Assembly (NCBI GenBank): GCA_937921995.1
Contig: CAKZVF010000007.1
Coordinates: forward strand, 1 to 33,503
DNA length: 33,503 nt
Origin: an uncultured Pirellulaceae bacterium
Lineage (GTDB): Bacteria > Planctomycetota > Planctomycetia > Pirellulales > Pirellulaceae
Direction of reading: 5' to 3'
The notes beneath the pieces are model-generated. The model was not told where the DNA came from and did no database searches. It saw only the letters and a program-made list of their open reading frames with translations. Shown piece after piece: positions 26,315 through 33,503 of the stretch (within the stretch, counting starts at the first letter, position 1; every line of letters starts with the position of its first letter). The translations under genes and the position numbers were made by a program.

Positions 26315-27487
26315 CTACTCGTTCAGCCAAAATTTCACCGGCATCTGCCAACACCAGAAGGTAATATGCACCATTGTAGCAAACATCGCCACCGCACATC
26401 CATTAGAAACCAGCCGCAGCAAACGGCCCGGCGATAATAGCCTTAGAATTGGCTTCCCAAGGCTCCAAAGCAACAACACCCATATCGCCGATTGCCAGCC
26501 CAGCCCCAATCCGACCAGCCCCATCGACACAACGATCGCACCGCCGGTAGAGCCGTGGATCGGCTTGACGTCTGCTTGATCGGCGTTTGCTTGATCGGGC
26601 AGCGCATCGGCGCGGTTTAGCAAACGCGCTAGCCCGACCGCGTCGACGGCCCATGCCACCAAGCCGGCCACCACACCGGCGACCGCCCCCAACAAAATTG
26701 TGTTCAGCGCTGTGCGATCAAACACCTCCGGCGGCCAATCAGTGACCAAACCAACGCCCGCAGTCCACGGGACTTGAATCACATGCGGCCAAGTCGAAGC
26801 GCACGCGACCAAGAAGATCGCCGCAAAGAAAACGACCAACAACGGAATACGTTTGCCTTCGGATGCGATCACTGCGATCGTGAACAATCCGCACATCAAC
26901 GTCGCGTGATACACAAACGTCAATATCAAAAACCAGTTCGGCGTGAACAGGAGAAATTCGACACCCGTGAGATTGACCTCCGGCCGCAGCGGAAGATTCA
27001 AACCGCCCCAAACAACTTCCACCAAAAACAACAGTAAGAACACCGCCCCCAGCAGCAATTCCACAATCAGATACCGCACGGCAATGGGAGCGGCACAGCT
27101 TCGGCACCGTCCATCGTTCATCAGCCAACCAAAAATCGGAACGTTATCGCGCATCGAAAGCTTGGCATCACAATGCGGACAATGGCTGGAACCCAAAATG
27201 CTTCGCCCGCGCGGTACACGCCACGCGACGACGTTGAGAAAACTGGCAAAGCAACTGCCAAGAAACGTGATCCAGAGGTACACGAACGCGTGCATGGCAA
27301 ACGTTTGCATCCCCTGCATCACGTCCAACCAGTAGGACATCGACTTAAATTGGTACCCGCTGCGGAGCGCGTAGTTTGTCAAAAAAGGCAAGACAAAAAA
27401 CAGCAGCAACGCCGCGACCGCCAATAGCCAAAGTGCAGTTTTCACCACCGCAAAACGATGGGCTTGTTTTGGCTGAAGGTCAGACAA
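26315..27487 (-). CDS. Prepilin peptidase-like (A24) membrane protein lacking both catalytic Asp
   Basis: The 390-residue protein has about nine membrane helices. It carries the N-terminal domain of type IV prepilin peptidases: LGSCFASFLNVVAWRVPRG, then two zinc-type CxxC pairs (Cys103/106 and Cys128/131) flanking LSMRDNVPIFGWL, and RYLIVELLLGAVF. A24 peptidases need two membrane Asp residues, in the ALID..RRIP and GxGDxKL motifs. Here the first aligned site reads VIASEGKRIP (Ala208) and the second reads GGAIVVSMGL (Ala317), before GLGWQ. If the alignment is right, the protein cannot cleave prepilin leaders. A non-catalytic binding or methyl-transfer role is inference. It precedes nadK by 3 bases. 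Confidence 0.85.
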   Translation of the reverse strand: MSDLQPKQAHRFAVVKTALWLLAVAALLLFFVLPFLTNYALRSGYQFKSMSYWLDVMQGMQTFAMHAFVYLWITFLGSCFASFLNVVAWRVPRGRSILGSSHCPHCDAKLSMRDNVPIFGWLMNDGRCRSCAAPIAVRYLIVELLLGAVFLLLFLVEVVWGGLNLPLRPEVNLTGVEFLLFTPNWFLILTFVYHATLMCGLFTIAVIASEGKRIPLLVVFFAAIFLVACASTWPHVIQVPWTAGVGLVTDWPPEVFDRTALNTILLGAVAGVVAGLVAWAVDAVGLARLLNRADALPDQANADQADVKPIHGSTGGAIVVSMGLVGLGLGWQSAIWVLLLWSLGKPILRLLSPGRLLRLVSNGCAVAMFATMVHITFWCWQMPVKFWLNE

Positions 27488-27517
27488 CAGGGAGTCTCAA
27501 TGGCAATAGAAAAAAGC

Positions 27518-27610
27518 GTAGTGGACGAGGCCACGAGTCCTGAAATGCGATTAAACTCAAAAGACATTTTCGTTTAAACGAGGGGCTGGATTCGTTGCCT
27601 CATCCACTAC
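27518..27610. repeat. Palindromic repeat with 23-bp arms
   Basis: The arms lie at 27518-27540 and 27588-27610 and pair at 20 of 23 positions; the left arm starts GTAGTGGACGAGGCC and the right arm ends CTCATCCACTAC. The 47-base centre contains the small palindrome TCGTTTAAACGA. It sits between the A24-like gene and the CDGSH gene and resembles dispersed REP-like elements of planctomycete intergenic DNA (inference). Confidence 0.85.
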
Positions 27611-27689
27611 CGAGAAAGATCTGAAGGTGGTTGGAAGCCTACGCTTCAAAAAATCGTTACCGACGCACGGTCGGTGTTGGGGATTACCC

Positions 27690-27947
27690 TCAGCCGATTT
27701 TGGGTTTGCCGATCTGGGAATGCGATCCGTCACAAAACGGCGTGTTATTGGTTTGCTTGCACTGGCACAAATAAGCCGTCTTGGTTTCCTCTGCGGTGAA
27801 AACGTGCGGCACGAAATCAGTGCCCTTATGAGCTCCGTTACAAAACGGTTGTGTGTCCGAAAGCCCGCACGTGCAGAACGCGTACTTCTTGCCCTCTTCC
27901 AGCTCGACCGCCTTGGGCTCAGTTGCGGCAATTTTTGGTTTATCCAT
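27690..27947 (-). CDS. CDGSH iron-sulfur protein, two-motif type
   Basis: An 85-residue protein with two CDGSH-type [2Fe-2S]-binding motifs. The first is Cys25, Cys27, Cys36 and His40 in CTCGLSDTQPFCNGAH; the second is Cys61, Cys63, Cys72 and His76 in CQCKQTNNTPFCDGSH. The 3-Cys-1-His ligand set is typical of the mitoNEET family, whose redox-labile clusters act in electron or cluster transfer. Two-motif short forms are common in bacteria. No neighbour suggests a partner. There is no signal peptide, so it is cytoplasmic. Confidence 0.95.
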   Translation of the reverse strand: MDKPKIAATEPKAVELEEGKKYAFCTCGLSDTQPFCNGAHKGTDFVPHVFTAEETKTAYLCQCKQTNNTPFCDGSHSQIGKPKIG

Positions 27948-28222
27948 CGTTCAAAATCCCTTGAATAATCTTCGTTGTAAATCTTCTATTTTAAGCATCA
28001 TCGGCCACGCCGTAAGTTGGCGGTAGACCGCTACCCAAAGCAATACAGGCAATTCTGCACTAATTGTCCGGCGATTTGATGCCTATAGAGAACTAAATCG
28101 GCATGTTGACGTATCAACGTAGCCATAAAATCTCGTTTTTTCTATAGTCACAGCGCTGTCCAACGGGCTTTTACCGTCGGCCGCGGATTTCCGCCATCGC
28201 AGGGTTTCACTCTAGTTTCACA

Positions 28223-29356
28223 ATGACCATCCTCGACCGTTATTTACTGATGCTTTTTTTGCGCACGTTCCTCGTGTGCTTTCTCAGCTTCACCGGTCTA
28301 TATATCGTCATCCATCTCTTCAGCAACCTGGACGAACTATCGGCGCTGAGCACCGAATCGAGTTGGGGGGAATTGATGGTAGACTTCTATGGCCCGCGCG
28401 TGGCTGAGATGTTTGGCAAAACGGCACCGGTACTGGCCTTGGTCGCGGGGATTTTCTCCATCAGTATGCTCCAGCGCAACCGCGAACTGACAGCGATCGA
28501 AGCCGGCGGTATCACGAAACTGCGAGCCCTACGTTCGATTATTTTTGCGGGGCTGGTCATCGTTGCGTTAACGGTCGCCAACCGCGAGCTATTAATTCCG
28601 CAGTTCAAGGATCGTTTGGTTAGGACGCCCCAGAACTGGCACGACCGTGGCAAGGTCCCGATGAACCCACGTGAGGATTTGCGAACCGGCATCAAGTTTC
28701 GTGGCAAAGAGTTCTTCGTAGGACAAAAAAAGATCACCGAGGCAAACGCGCAACTGCCACTGGCCATCAGCACATCCGTGCCGCGCATCGTCGCCCATTG
28801 TGCGACGCTGGTCCCCGCAAGCGACGTGCACCCCGAAGGCGTTTTGTTCGAAGGCGTTACGATTCCGCCGGTGATGACCAACACCGATTCCATTCTGTTC
28901 GAACAGCAACCGCTGGTGTATTCGCCGAAAGATTTTCCCTGGCTGGCAGCCGACCAGTGTTTTATCGCCGTCAAGATGGATGCCGACCAGATTGCGTTCG
29001 GAAAAAAAATGGCTCAATATCGTCCTACTTCCGAAATGATCGCAGCGCTGAAGCTACCAAAACGCAAATTCGGGCAAAGCGCAGAGGTCAGCGTGCATGC
29101 GCGACTGCTCCGACCGGTGCTGGACATCGCGCTGCTGCTGCTGGGTCTGCCGATGATCGTTTCCAACAGCGAACGAAACATTTTCGTCTCCGCCGGATTG
29201 GGATTCCTCATCGTCGGAAGCGTGTTCCTTGTCGACGCCGCCTGTCAGGGCCTAGGAGCCTACCGATTGCTGGAACCGGCAGCGCTGGCGGCTTGGTTGC
29301 CGCTGATTATCTTCGTACCGCTGGCCGTGCTATCGATGCGGAAGCTAAAAGCGTAA
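28223..29356 (+). CDS. LptF/LptG-family permease
   Basis: Inner-membrane permease of the YjgP/YjgQ family; LptF and LptG with the LptB ATPase extract lipopolysaccharide from the inner membrane. The 377-residue product has normal length. Helices lie near residues 12-32, 58-80, 100-120, 295-315, 325-343 and 350-370, with a long periplasmic domain of about 170 residues between them. The start TILDRYLLMLFLRTFLVCFL and GIFSISMLQRNRELTAIEAGGIT are typical. It cannot be assigned to F or G from sequence alone, and no second copy or LptB lies nearby. The gene is alone on the plus strand and convergent with the next. Confidence 0.92.
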   Translation: MTILDRYLLMLFLRTFLVCFLSFTGLYIVIHLFSNLDELSALSTESSWGELMVDFYGPRVAEMFGKTAPVLALVAGIFSISMLQRNRELTAIEAGGITKLRALRSIIFAGLVIVALTVANRELLIPQFKDRLVRTPQNWHDRGKVPMNPREDLRTGIKFRGKEFFVGQKKITEANAQLPLAISTSVPRIVAHCATLVPASDVHPEGVLFEGVTIPPVMTNTDSILFEQQPLVYSPKDFPWLAADQCFIAVKMDADQIAFGKKMAQYRPTSEMIAALKLPKRKFGQSAEVSVHARLLRPVLDIALLLLGLPMIVSNSERNIFVSAGLGFLIVGSVFLVDAACQGLGAYRLLEPAALAAWLPLIIFVPLAVLSMRKLKA

Positions 29357-29378
29357 GTTCTTGGCTCTACTTATTGGC

Positions 29379-31469
29379 TCAATGGGTTTGATTAACCGTC
29401 TGTGTACCGCGCACGGTATTGGTCTTTTGCCTGCGATTGACGACCGTTTGATTCTGAGTGCTCCGAACGACTTGCGCAGTAAGAACTTTCGTATAGTCGC
29501 CAACTTCTTTGCGGAAGTCGTGCGCTCTCTGAGCAATCATCGGAGCGCCTGCCCCCTCCAAGCCAATCAGCATACGATTGACTAACTTTAAGCGTCGCAG
29601 GTAAGCCAGCGTATCGCTGCTGGCGATCTTGAACGACTTCTTGATGGCGCGTTTGAAGTCCGCATCTGTCTCCAATGCTTTCAAATGAGCCGCCACGTCA
29701 TCCAACAGCACGTGGTAATATTCATTCAGACCAAACGACGTGGCGAGCGTCGGCACAAACCAATCGTCGCCATTTAGATACATCGCGCGGGTCGCACCGA
29801 GTTCCACCCGAGCCAACCCCATCAGCCACGCCAAAGAATGCTTCTTAAACTGACTGTCCGCAATTTGCCCCGGCGTGGCAGAAGCCCCATCCTTAATCGG
29901 ATGCGTCCCGGCAAATGGTTGGGGTTGATCAATTCCCGCATTAATACCGCTGTAGAAGATGAATTCTGGCAGTTGAAGGATGATCTTATCGTAGACCGCT
30001 ATTTCATCCGGGTTTGAAATGGCAACCAGTTTCTCCAGCTGCTCAATCGCCGACAAATATTCCACAGTACCGACGATGCGGGGCGGGATCGTTTCATCCG
30101 CGGGCGCAAATTCATTGTGGAAATGATACGTATCTTCTACCACGTTCGTGACGGCGGTTTCGACGTCGCGCGTCCGCTGTGTGTACGGCGTCCCGTCGGT
30201 GCATATTAAATCTTGCGATTGCCACTCTGTCAGCGGCGTTGTGGAACTCAGTCGGTCGGTCTCGGTTGACTTCCCGTAGCGCTTAATCAAAGGGCGATAT
30301 TCCAAGTTCCAAGTGAAGTAGTGCCTGCGGTCGAATCCTTCGCCACTGTCTGCGCCCAAGAATTGGCTGATCGCGGTTGGATTCTCTGGCATCCGCAACG
30401 CGTCTGGTCCAATCTGTGAACGCGCCTTCAGTAAACCGTTGGCCACGGGGCCAATGCCATAACGACCACGTCGCCAATGACTGAGTCCCTTTGAGAGACG
30501 TTCGGCTTTTTCAACAACATGACTTCCCGAGTTTTCAACCGCGTTGACCGTCTGCATGATCGACTGCGTCAGCCCTGGTTGCTGGAGCCGAGCATCGCTA
30601 AGGTCGGTTGCATTGGTCAAAAACAATCGAAGCGCCTCGACGTCTTCCTTAAGAAACAATGCCGATACCAATCCATCTTCAAAACCGCCCGGATCAAGAA
30701 TCATCTCGGCGGCGGCGTTGAACCTTTGCAGCCGAAAAACGGCTTCTCGTTCTGAAACACGATTCTGAAATTCCGACAAAGCCAACTGATTCGCATCGAA
30801 ACTTTCTAGCATCGCAGCGACTTCTTTTTTGAGACTTGGAGATTTTCGATAGCCGGCCAAAGCTCCATCAAGATATCGCTCCATCTTTTTCAGTTCAGTT
30901 ATCCGATCTTTGAAGCCGGCAACGTCGAAAAAGAAACTACGGCTCCGACGCCAATCCTTCATGATTTTCTCAGCCGTGGTTAATTCATGGCGCTGAGTCT
31001 CTCGCATCAGTTTCTTCGTTGATAGCTCCAGACCGTCGGTTAGGTACATTAAAACTGGCAGTTTCAGTTTGAAGTCTGCCGGCACCCGTCCTTCTTTAAT
31101 CGTCTCTTGCCACGCTTCAAAGAGCGCAACGCGCAGCGAGTCAATCCCATGACGCTGACCGAATGTTTCGATACCCTCAACCGTCTTGCTGGTAACACGC
31201 GCGATCAGTTCCGAGAACTCGAAACGGAACGTTTCTCGATCGTTTGCCAGCAGTGCGGGAATAATTTGATGCTCGAGCGTCCTCTCAAGACCTCTGCTGA
31301 TCCCGATGTGGTCTTCTTCAGCCAAGTCTTGGGCGATCGCCGTCGGGCTGAGAAGAAAACTAAGCGTCAGAAACGGCCAAGCCAACGCCAGCAACAAAGA
31401 AGGCTCAGTCCGACAGAAGCCAAGAAATCGGCCAACGAAATCAGGCGCGCGGAAGTTGCTAGTACTCAT
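29379..31469 (-). CDS. Large secreted protein of unknown function
   Basis: The product has 696 residues from the ATG at 31469, which has AGGAGA 7-12 bases upstream; an in-frame start at 31544 lacks this. A hydrophobic stretch LALAWPFLTLSFLLSPTAIA (about residues 27-46) acts as a signal peptide, cut before QDLAEED. The remainder is mainly helical, with long charged segments and no enzyme motif that I recognise. The C-terminal 30 residues are Thr/Gln/Val/Asn-rich (TAQVVRSTQNQTVVNRRQ). The gene converges on the LptF-like gene with only 22 bases between stops. Its function is unknown. Confidence 0.85.
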   Translation of the reverse strand: MSTSNFRAPDFVGRFLGFCRTEPSLLLALAWPFLTLSFLLSPTAIAQDLAEEDHIGISRGLERTLEHQIIPALLANDRETFRFEFSELIARVTSKTVEGIETFGQRHGIDSLRVALFEAWQETIKEGRVPADFKLKLPVLMYLTDGLELSTKKLMRETQRHELTTAEKIMKDWRRSRSFFFDVAGFKDRITELKKMERYLDGALAGYRKSPSLKKEVAAMLESFDANQLALSEFQNRVSEREAVFRLQRFNAAAEMILDPGGFEDGLVSALFLKEDVEALRLFLTNATDLSDARLQQPGLTQSIMQTVNAVENSGSHVVEKAERLSKGLSHWRRGRYGIGPVANGLLKARSQIGPDALRMPENPTAISQFLGADSGEGFDRRHYFTWNLEYRPLIKRYGKSTETDRLSSTTPLTEWQSQDLICTDGTPYTQRTRDVETAVTNVVEDTYHFHNEFAPADETIPPRIVGTVEYLSAIEQLEKLVAISNPDEIAVYDKIILQLPEFIFYSGINAGIDQPQPFAGTHPIKDGASATPGQIADSQFKKHSLAWLMGLARVELGATRAMYLNGDDWFVPTLATSFGLNEYYHVLLDDVAAHLKALETDADFKRAIKKSFKIASSDTLAYLRRLKLVNRMLIGLEGAGAPMIAQRAHDFRKEVGDYTKVLTAQVVRSTQNQTVVNRRQKTNTVRGTQTVNQTH

Positions 31470-31810
31470 CACAGATCTCCTCAGAGAGTGTTTATTTTCA
31501 GATTGGAAGACGAAAGGGAAATCGTTTTCAATGAACAGTTCCAATCCCCCTAAACACCATCTGAAAGTCGAACGGCATCTGAAAGTAAGTGTGTTTTCTC
31601 CGCAGAACGTAACGGTTTTTCTTTGATATTTTTCCCGAGAAAAATGGGCTAAAGTCGTACAAATTTACTTGTCGCGTGCGACTCCAATTCAAACCATAAC
31701 GATCGGCCTGTTCTGCACGACTGGGTTTTGCCCAAGCGACCGCTAGAATGGGATGAGTAACAGTTCTGCTTTGCAGAGCTAACCTAAGCAATCGCTCCTC
31801 GTACTTAAAA

Positions 31811-32329
31811 ATGATCAAACAACCTTTCAATATCAAAGCCTGGATCGACGACAATCGCGATCTGCTAAAACCGCCTATTGGAAACAAATGTGTCTACGAA
31901 ACCGCCGACGATTTGATCGTGATGGTGGTCGGCGGCCCCAACGCACGGCGCGACTTTCACTACAACGAAGGCGAAGAATTGTTCTTCCAAGTAGAAGGGG
32001 CCATCACGCTCCGAACGGTCCAAGATGAAAAAATCGTCGACGTCGTCATCAACGAAGGCGATATTTTTCTACTTCCGGCCCGCACGCTGCATTCGCCCCG
32101 ACGACCGGCAAACACGATTGGCATCGTTGTCGAAACCAGCCGACAAGACGGTCAAAAGGATGGTTGCGTCTGGTTCTGTGAAAAGTGCGACGCGAAAATT
32201 TACGAAGAGTACTTTGAGCTGAACGAACCCAAAGAGATTGTGACGAAGTTGAAAGCGATCACAGAACGCTTCAACAATTCGGTTGAGATGCGAACTTGTA
32301 GCGATTGCGGACAAGTGCTTGAGCTTTAG
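31811..32329 (+). CDS. nbaC: 3-hydroxyanthranilate 3,4-dioxygenase
   Basis: This cupin dioxygenase opens the ring of 3-hydroxyanthranilate with O2, leading to quinolinate (NAD synthesis) or on to degradation. The 172-residue product has the ferrous-iron ligands His50 and Glu56 (DFHYNEGEELFFQVEG) and His94 (ARTLHSPRRPANTIG). The C-terminal part has the second, rubredoxin-like metal site of bacterial forms, Cys123/Cys126 (WFCEKC) and Cys163/Cys166 (TCSDCG). The Arg residues in RRDF and RRPA that contact the substrate carboxylate are present. No other kynurenine-pathway gene is in the window. Confidence 0.96.
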   Translation: MIKQPFNIKAWIDDNRDLLKPPIGNKCVYETADDLIVMVVGGPNARRDFHYNEGEELFFQVEGAITLRTVQDEKIVDVVINEGDIFLLPARTLHSPRRPANTIGIVVETSRQDGQKDGCVWFCEKCDAKIYEEYFELNEPKEIVTKLKAITERFNNSVEMRTCSDCGQVLEL

Positions 32330-32774
32330 CCAAAACGAACTGATGCGCTGTCGTTATACAGCGCGATCACAGAACAGGAACTGGGTTCTAACGGCTAACC
32401 GTTCACGATCATTGTCGCTCGATTCTTCGAATCGTAAGCGTGCCGATGTGAAAAGCGTTCCAATTCTAACCGCATTGCACGAAATTAAACCAAACGTGAT
32501 ACCCGCTATCAGCTTGGAAAGCTGAGCGACAATGAGTTTTCAAATCACGCGTTGAAAGCAAATGCAGGGCCTGGGAAAACAGCCGGCATCGGGAAACTAA
32601 ACTCCTCACATATCGCACGCAGATCCAAGCTTCTTCCAAATTCGTATCGCAATTGGCCGTCAGACTGGTTTTTGACGTAGGATGGTCGTTTCTGGATGAG
32701 CACGATAAACTCGGAAAGACGAGAGTGCCCCATCCGACACCTTTTAAAAATGCGTAAAAAGCCAGAAGCGACGA
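32330..32774. other. Gene-free stretch, 445 bases
   Basis: Between the convergent dioxygenase and the oxidoreductase. A small hairpin GCGCTGT / ACAGCGC (32345-32351, 32358-32364) lies just after the dioxygenase stop but has no T run. The short ORFs at 32283-32525 and 32545-32733 have no recognisable features. Nothing else is seen. Confidence 0.65.
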
Positions 32775-33503
32775 TCAGGCCGCTCGCCGCATTTGGGGCA
32801 GCAGCGCTTCAGGGATCGCGTCCGACGCCTTGGTCTCGGGAAGTTTCGCCAGCGGACCGGTCATCGACAGATTGCGTTGTTCCCAGCGATGTGTATTGAG
32901 AGAATTCAATACGCCATCGGCAATCTCAACCGCTTCCATGCCTTGCCGAGCGTCGATGCGTGGCCGCGCGCCGGTTTTGATCGCATTGATCCAGTCGTTG
33001 TGTTCGGCTTCAATCGCGTTGCTTCGCGGAACGTCGACTTGTTGCCGCTTGAGAACATTTTCGAACAGGGATTCTCGAATGAAATCCTGCTGTTGGTCAG
33101 TCAGATTGAAAAAATCTAACTCACGGTCACGAATCCACGAGGGCACCACGATCGTCGTGACTTTCGAATTAGTAAAGTCTATCTGCGAAAAACCATTGGT
33201 GCCAAAAATTTGCATCGAACGTTCGGGCGAAAAGCTACAACGCGAGGCCGTTAGATTGGCGACGGCTCCGCCGCTGAACTGTAAACGTGCCTGAGCCATG
33301 TCTTCGTTTTGTCCAAAGACTGAAAAACCAACGGCGCGGGTATCGACGACGTTGCCCTCAACAATTGAGTTGACCAAATCAATGTCATGGATCATCAAAT
33401 CGTAAACGACACCAATGTCCGTTGAACGAAACGTGTAACCGCTCATCCGCGACGCTTGAATGAATTTTGGCGTTCCGATCTCCTCCAGCGCTTTGGCAAA
33501 CGC
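32775..33503 (-). CDS. Gfo/Idh/MocA-family oxidoreductase, 3' part (5' end outside window)
   Basis: The frame is open to the window edge, so the N-terminal NAD(P)-binding Rossmann domain is outside. The visible 242 residues are the C-terminal substrate-binding domain, with DIGVVYDLMIHDIDLV carrying the usual catalytic His region, then the beta-sheet part (LQFSGGAVANLTASR, QIFGTNGFSQIDF) and the GMEAVEIADGVLNSL helix near the end. Such enzymes oxidise or reduce sugars and their nucleotide derivatives. The HDIDLV form is often seen in members tied to surface-glycan synthesis, but the substrate cannot be told. Confidence 0.92.
   Translation of the reverse strand, partial: AFAKALEEIGTPKFIQASRMSGYTFRSTDIGVVYDLMIHDIDLVNSIVEGNVVDTRAVGFSVFGQNEDMAQARLQFSGGAVANLTASRCSFSPERSMQIFGTNGFSQIDFTNSKVTTIVVPSWIRDRELDFFNLTDQQQDFIRESLFENVLKRQQVDVPRSNAIEAEHNDWINAIKTGARPRIDARQGMEAVEIADGVLNSLNTHRWEQRNLSMTGPLAKLPETKASDAIPEALLPQMRRAA

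Noticed and set aside
32545-32733. 62-codon minus-strand ORF before the oxidoreductase
   Set aside because: No ribosome site, signal or family resemblance; too short to support.

Overview
The window looks like chromosomal DNA from a planctomycete, most likely a Rhodopirellula-like member of the Pirellulaceae. The signs are a Cys-type sulfatase with a planctomycete-style dockerin tail, an SLA1-homology (SHD1) protein with a long low-complexity region, several secreted proteins of no known family, a leucine-rich-repeat protein behind a short membrane anchor, an ECF-type sigma factor fragment, and dispersed palindromic repeats between genes. I assign the lineage from gene style, not from a marker-gene tree. 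No tRNA, rRNA operon, insertion sequence, phage gene or CRISPR array was seen.

Layout. 1-5.3 kb (+): 3' part of guaB, an SHD1 protein whose start overlaps guaB, a strong terminator, a two-part heptamer tandem repeat, a secreted coiled-coil protein with a good promoter, and acylphosphatase. 5.5-8.5 kb: a small Ser-rich secreted protein with its terminator, then an LRR protein (-). 8.5-12.6 kb (+): a broken ECF sigma gene, a class C beta-lactamase-fold serine hydrolase and an ABC-2-type permease. 12.65-14.5 kb: a long hairpin, the RNase P RNA (rnpB, -), a repeat-bearing gene-free stretch, a second small secreted protein and more inverted repeats. 14.5-19.2 kb (-): a tight three-gene operon ovoA, ATP-grasp ligase, MATE exporter. 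19.4-22.4 kb (-): an MsbA-like ABC exporter overlapping kdsD. 22.6-27.5 kb (-): sulfatase, a secreted unknown, NAD kinase and a prepilin-peptidase-like membrane protein that lacks both catalytic aspartates. 27.5-33.5 kb: a palindromic repeat, a CDGSH iron-sulfur protein (-), an LptF/LptG permease (+), a large secreted unknown (-), 3-hydroxyanthranilate dioxygenase (+) and the 3' part of a Gfo/Idh/MocA oxidoreductase (-).

How the genes fit together. The most interesting unit is ovoA, ATP-grasp, MATE. OvoA makes the sulfoxide-linked histidine-cysteine precursor of ovothiol and carries a methyltransferase domain. An ATP-grasp enzyme could join a thiohistidine product to an amino acid or other amine, and the MATE protein could move the product across the membrane. 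The 10-nt gap and the TTGA stop/start overlap argue for co-expression. This would be an ovothiol-derived conjugate pathway, which I do not recognise as described. A second theme is the Gram-negative envelope: KdsD (Kdo synthesis), an MsbA-like exporter and an LptF/G permease point to lipopolysaccharide production and transport. Housekeeping genes (guaB, nadK, rnpB) lie between these units, so this is core chromosome with accessory insertions, not a genomic island.
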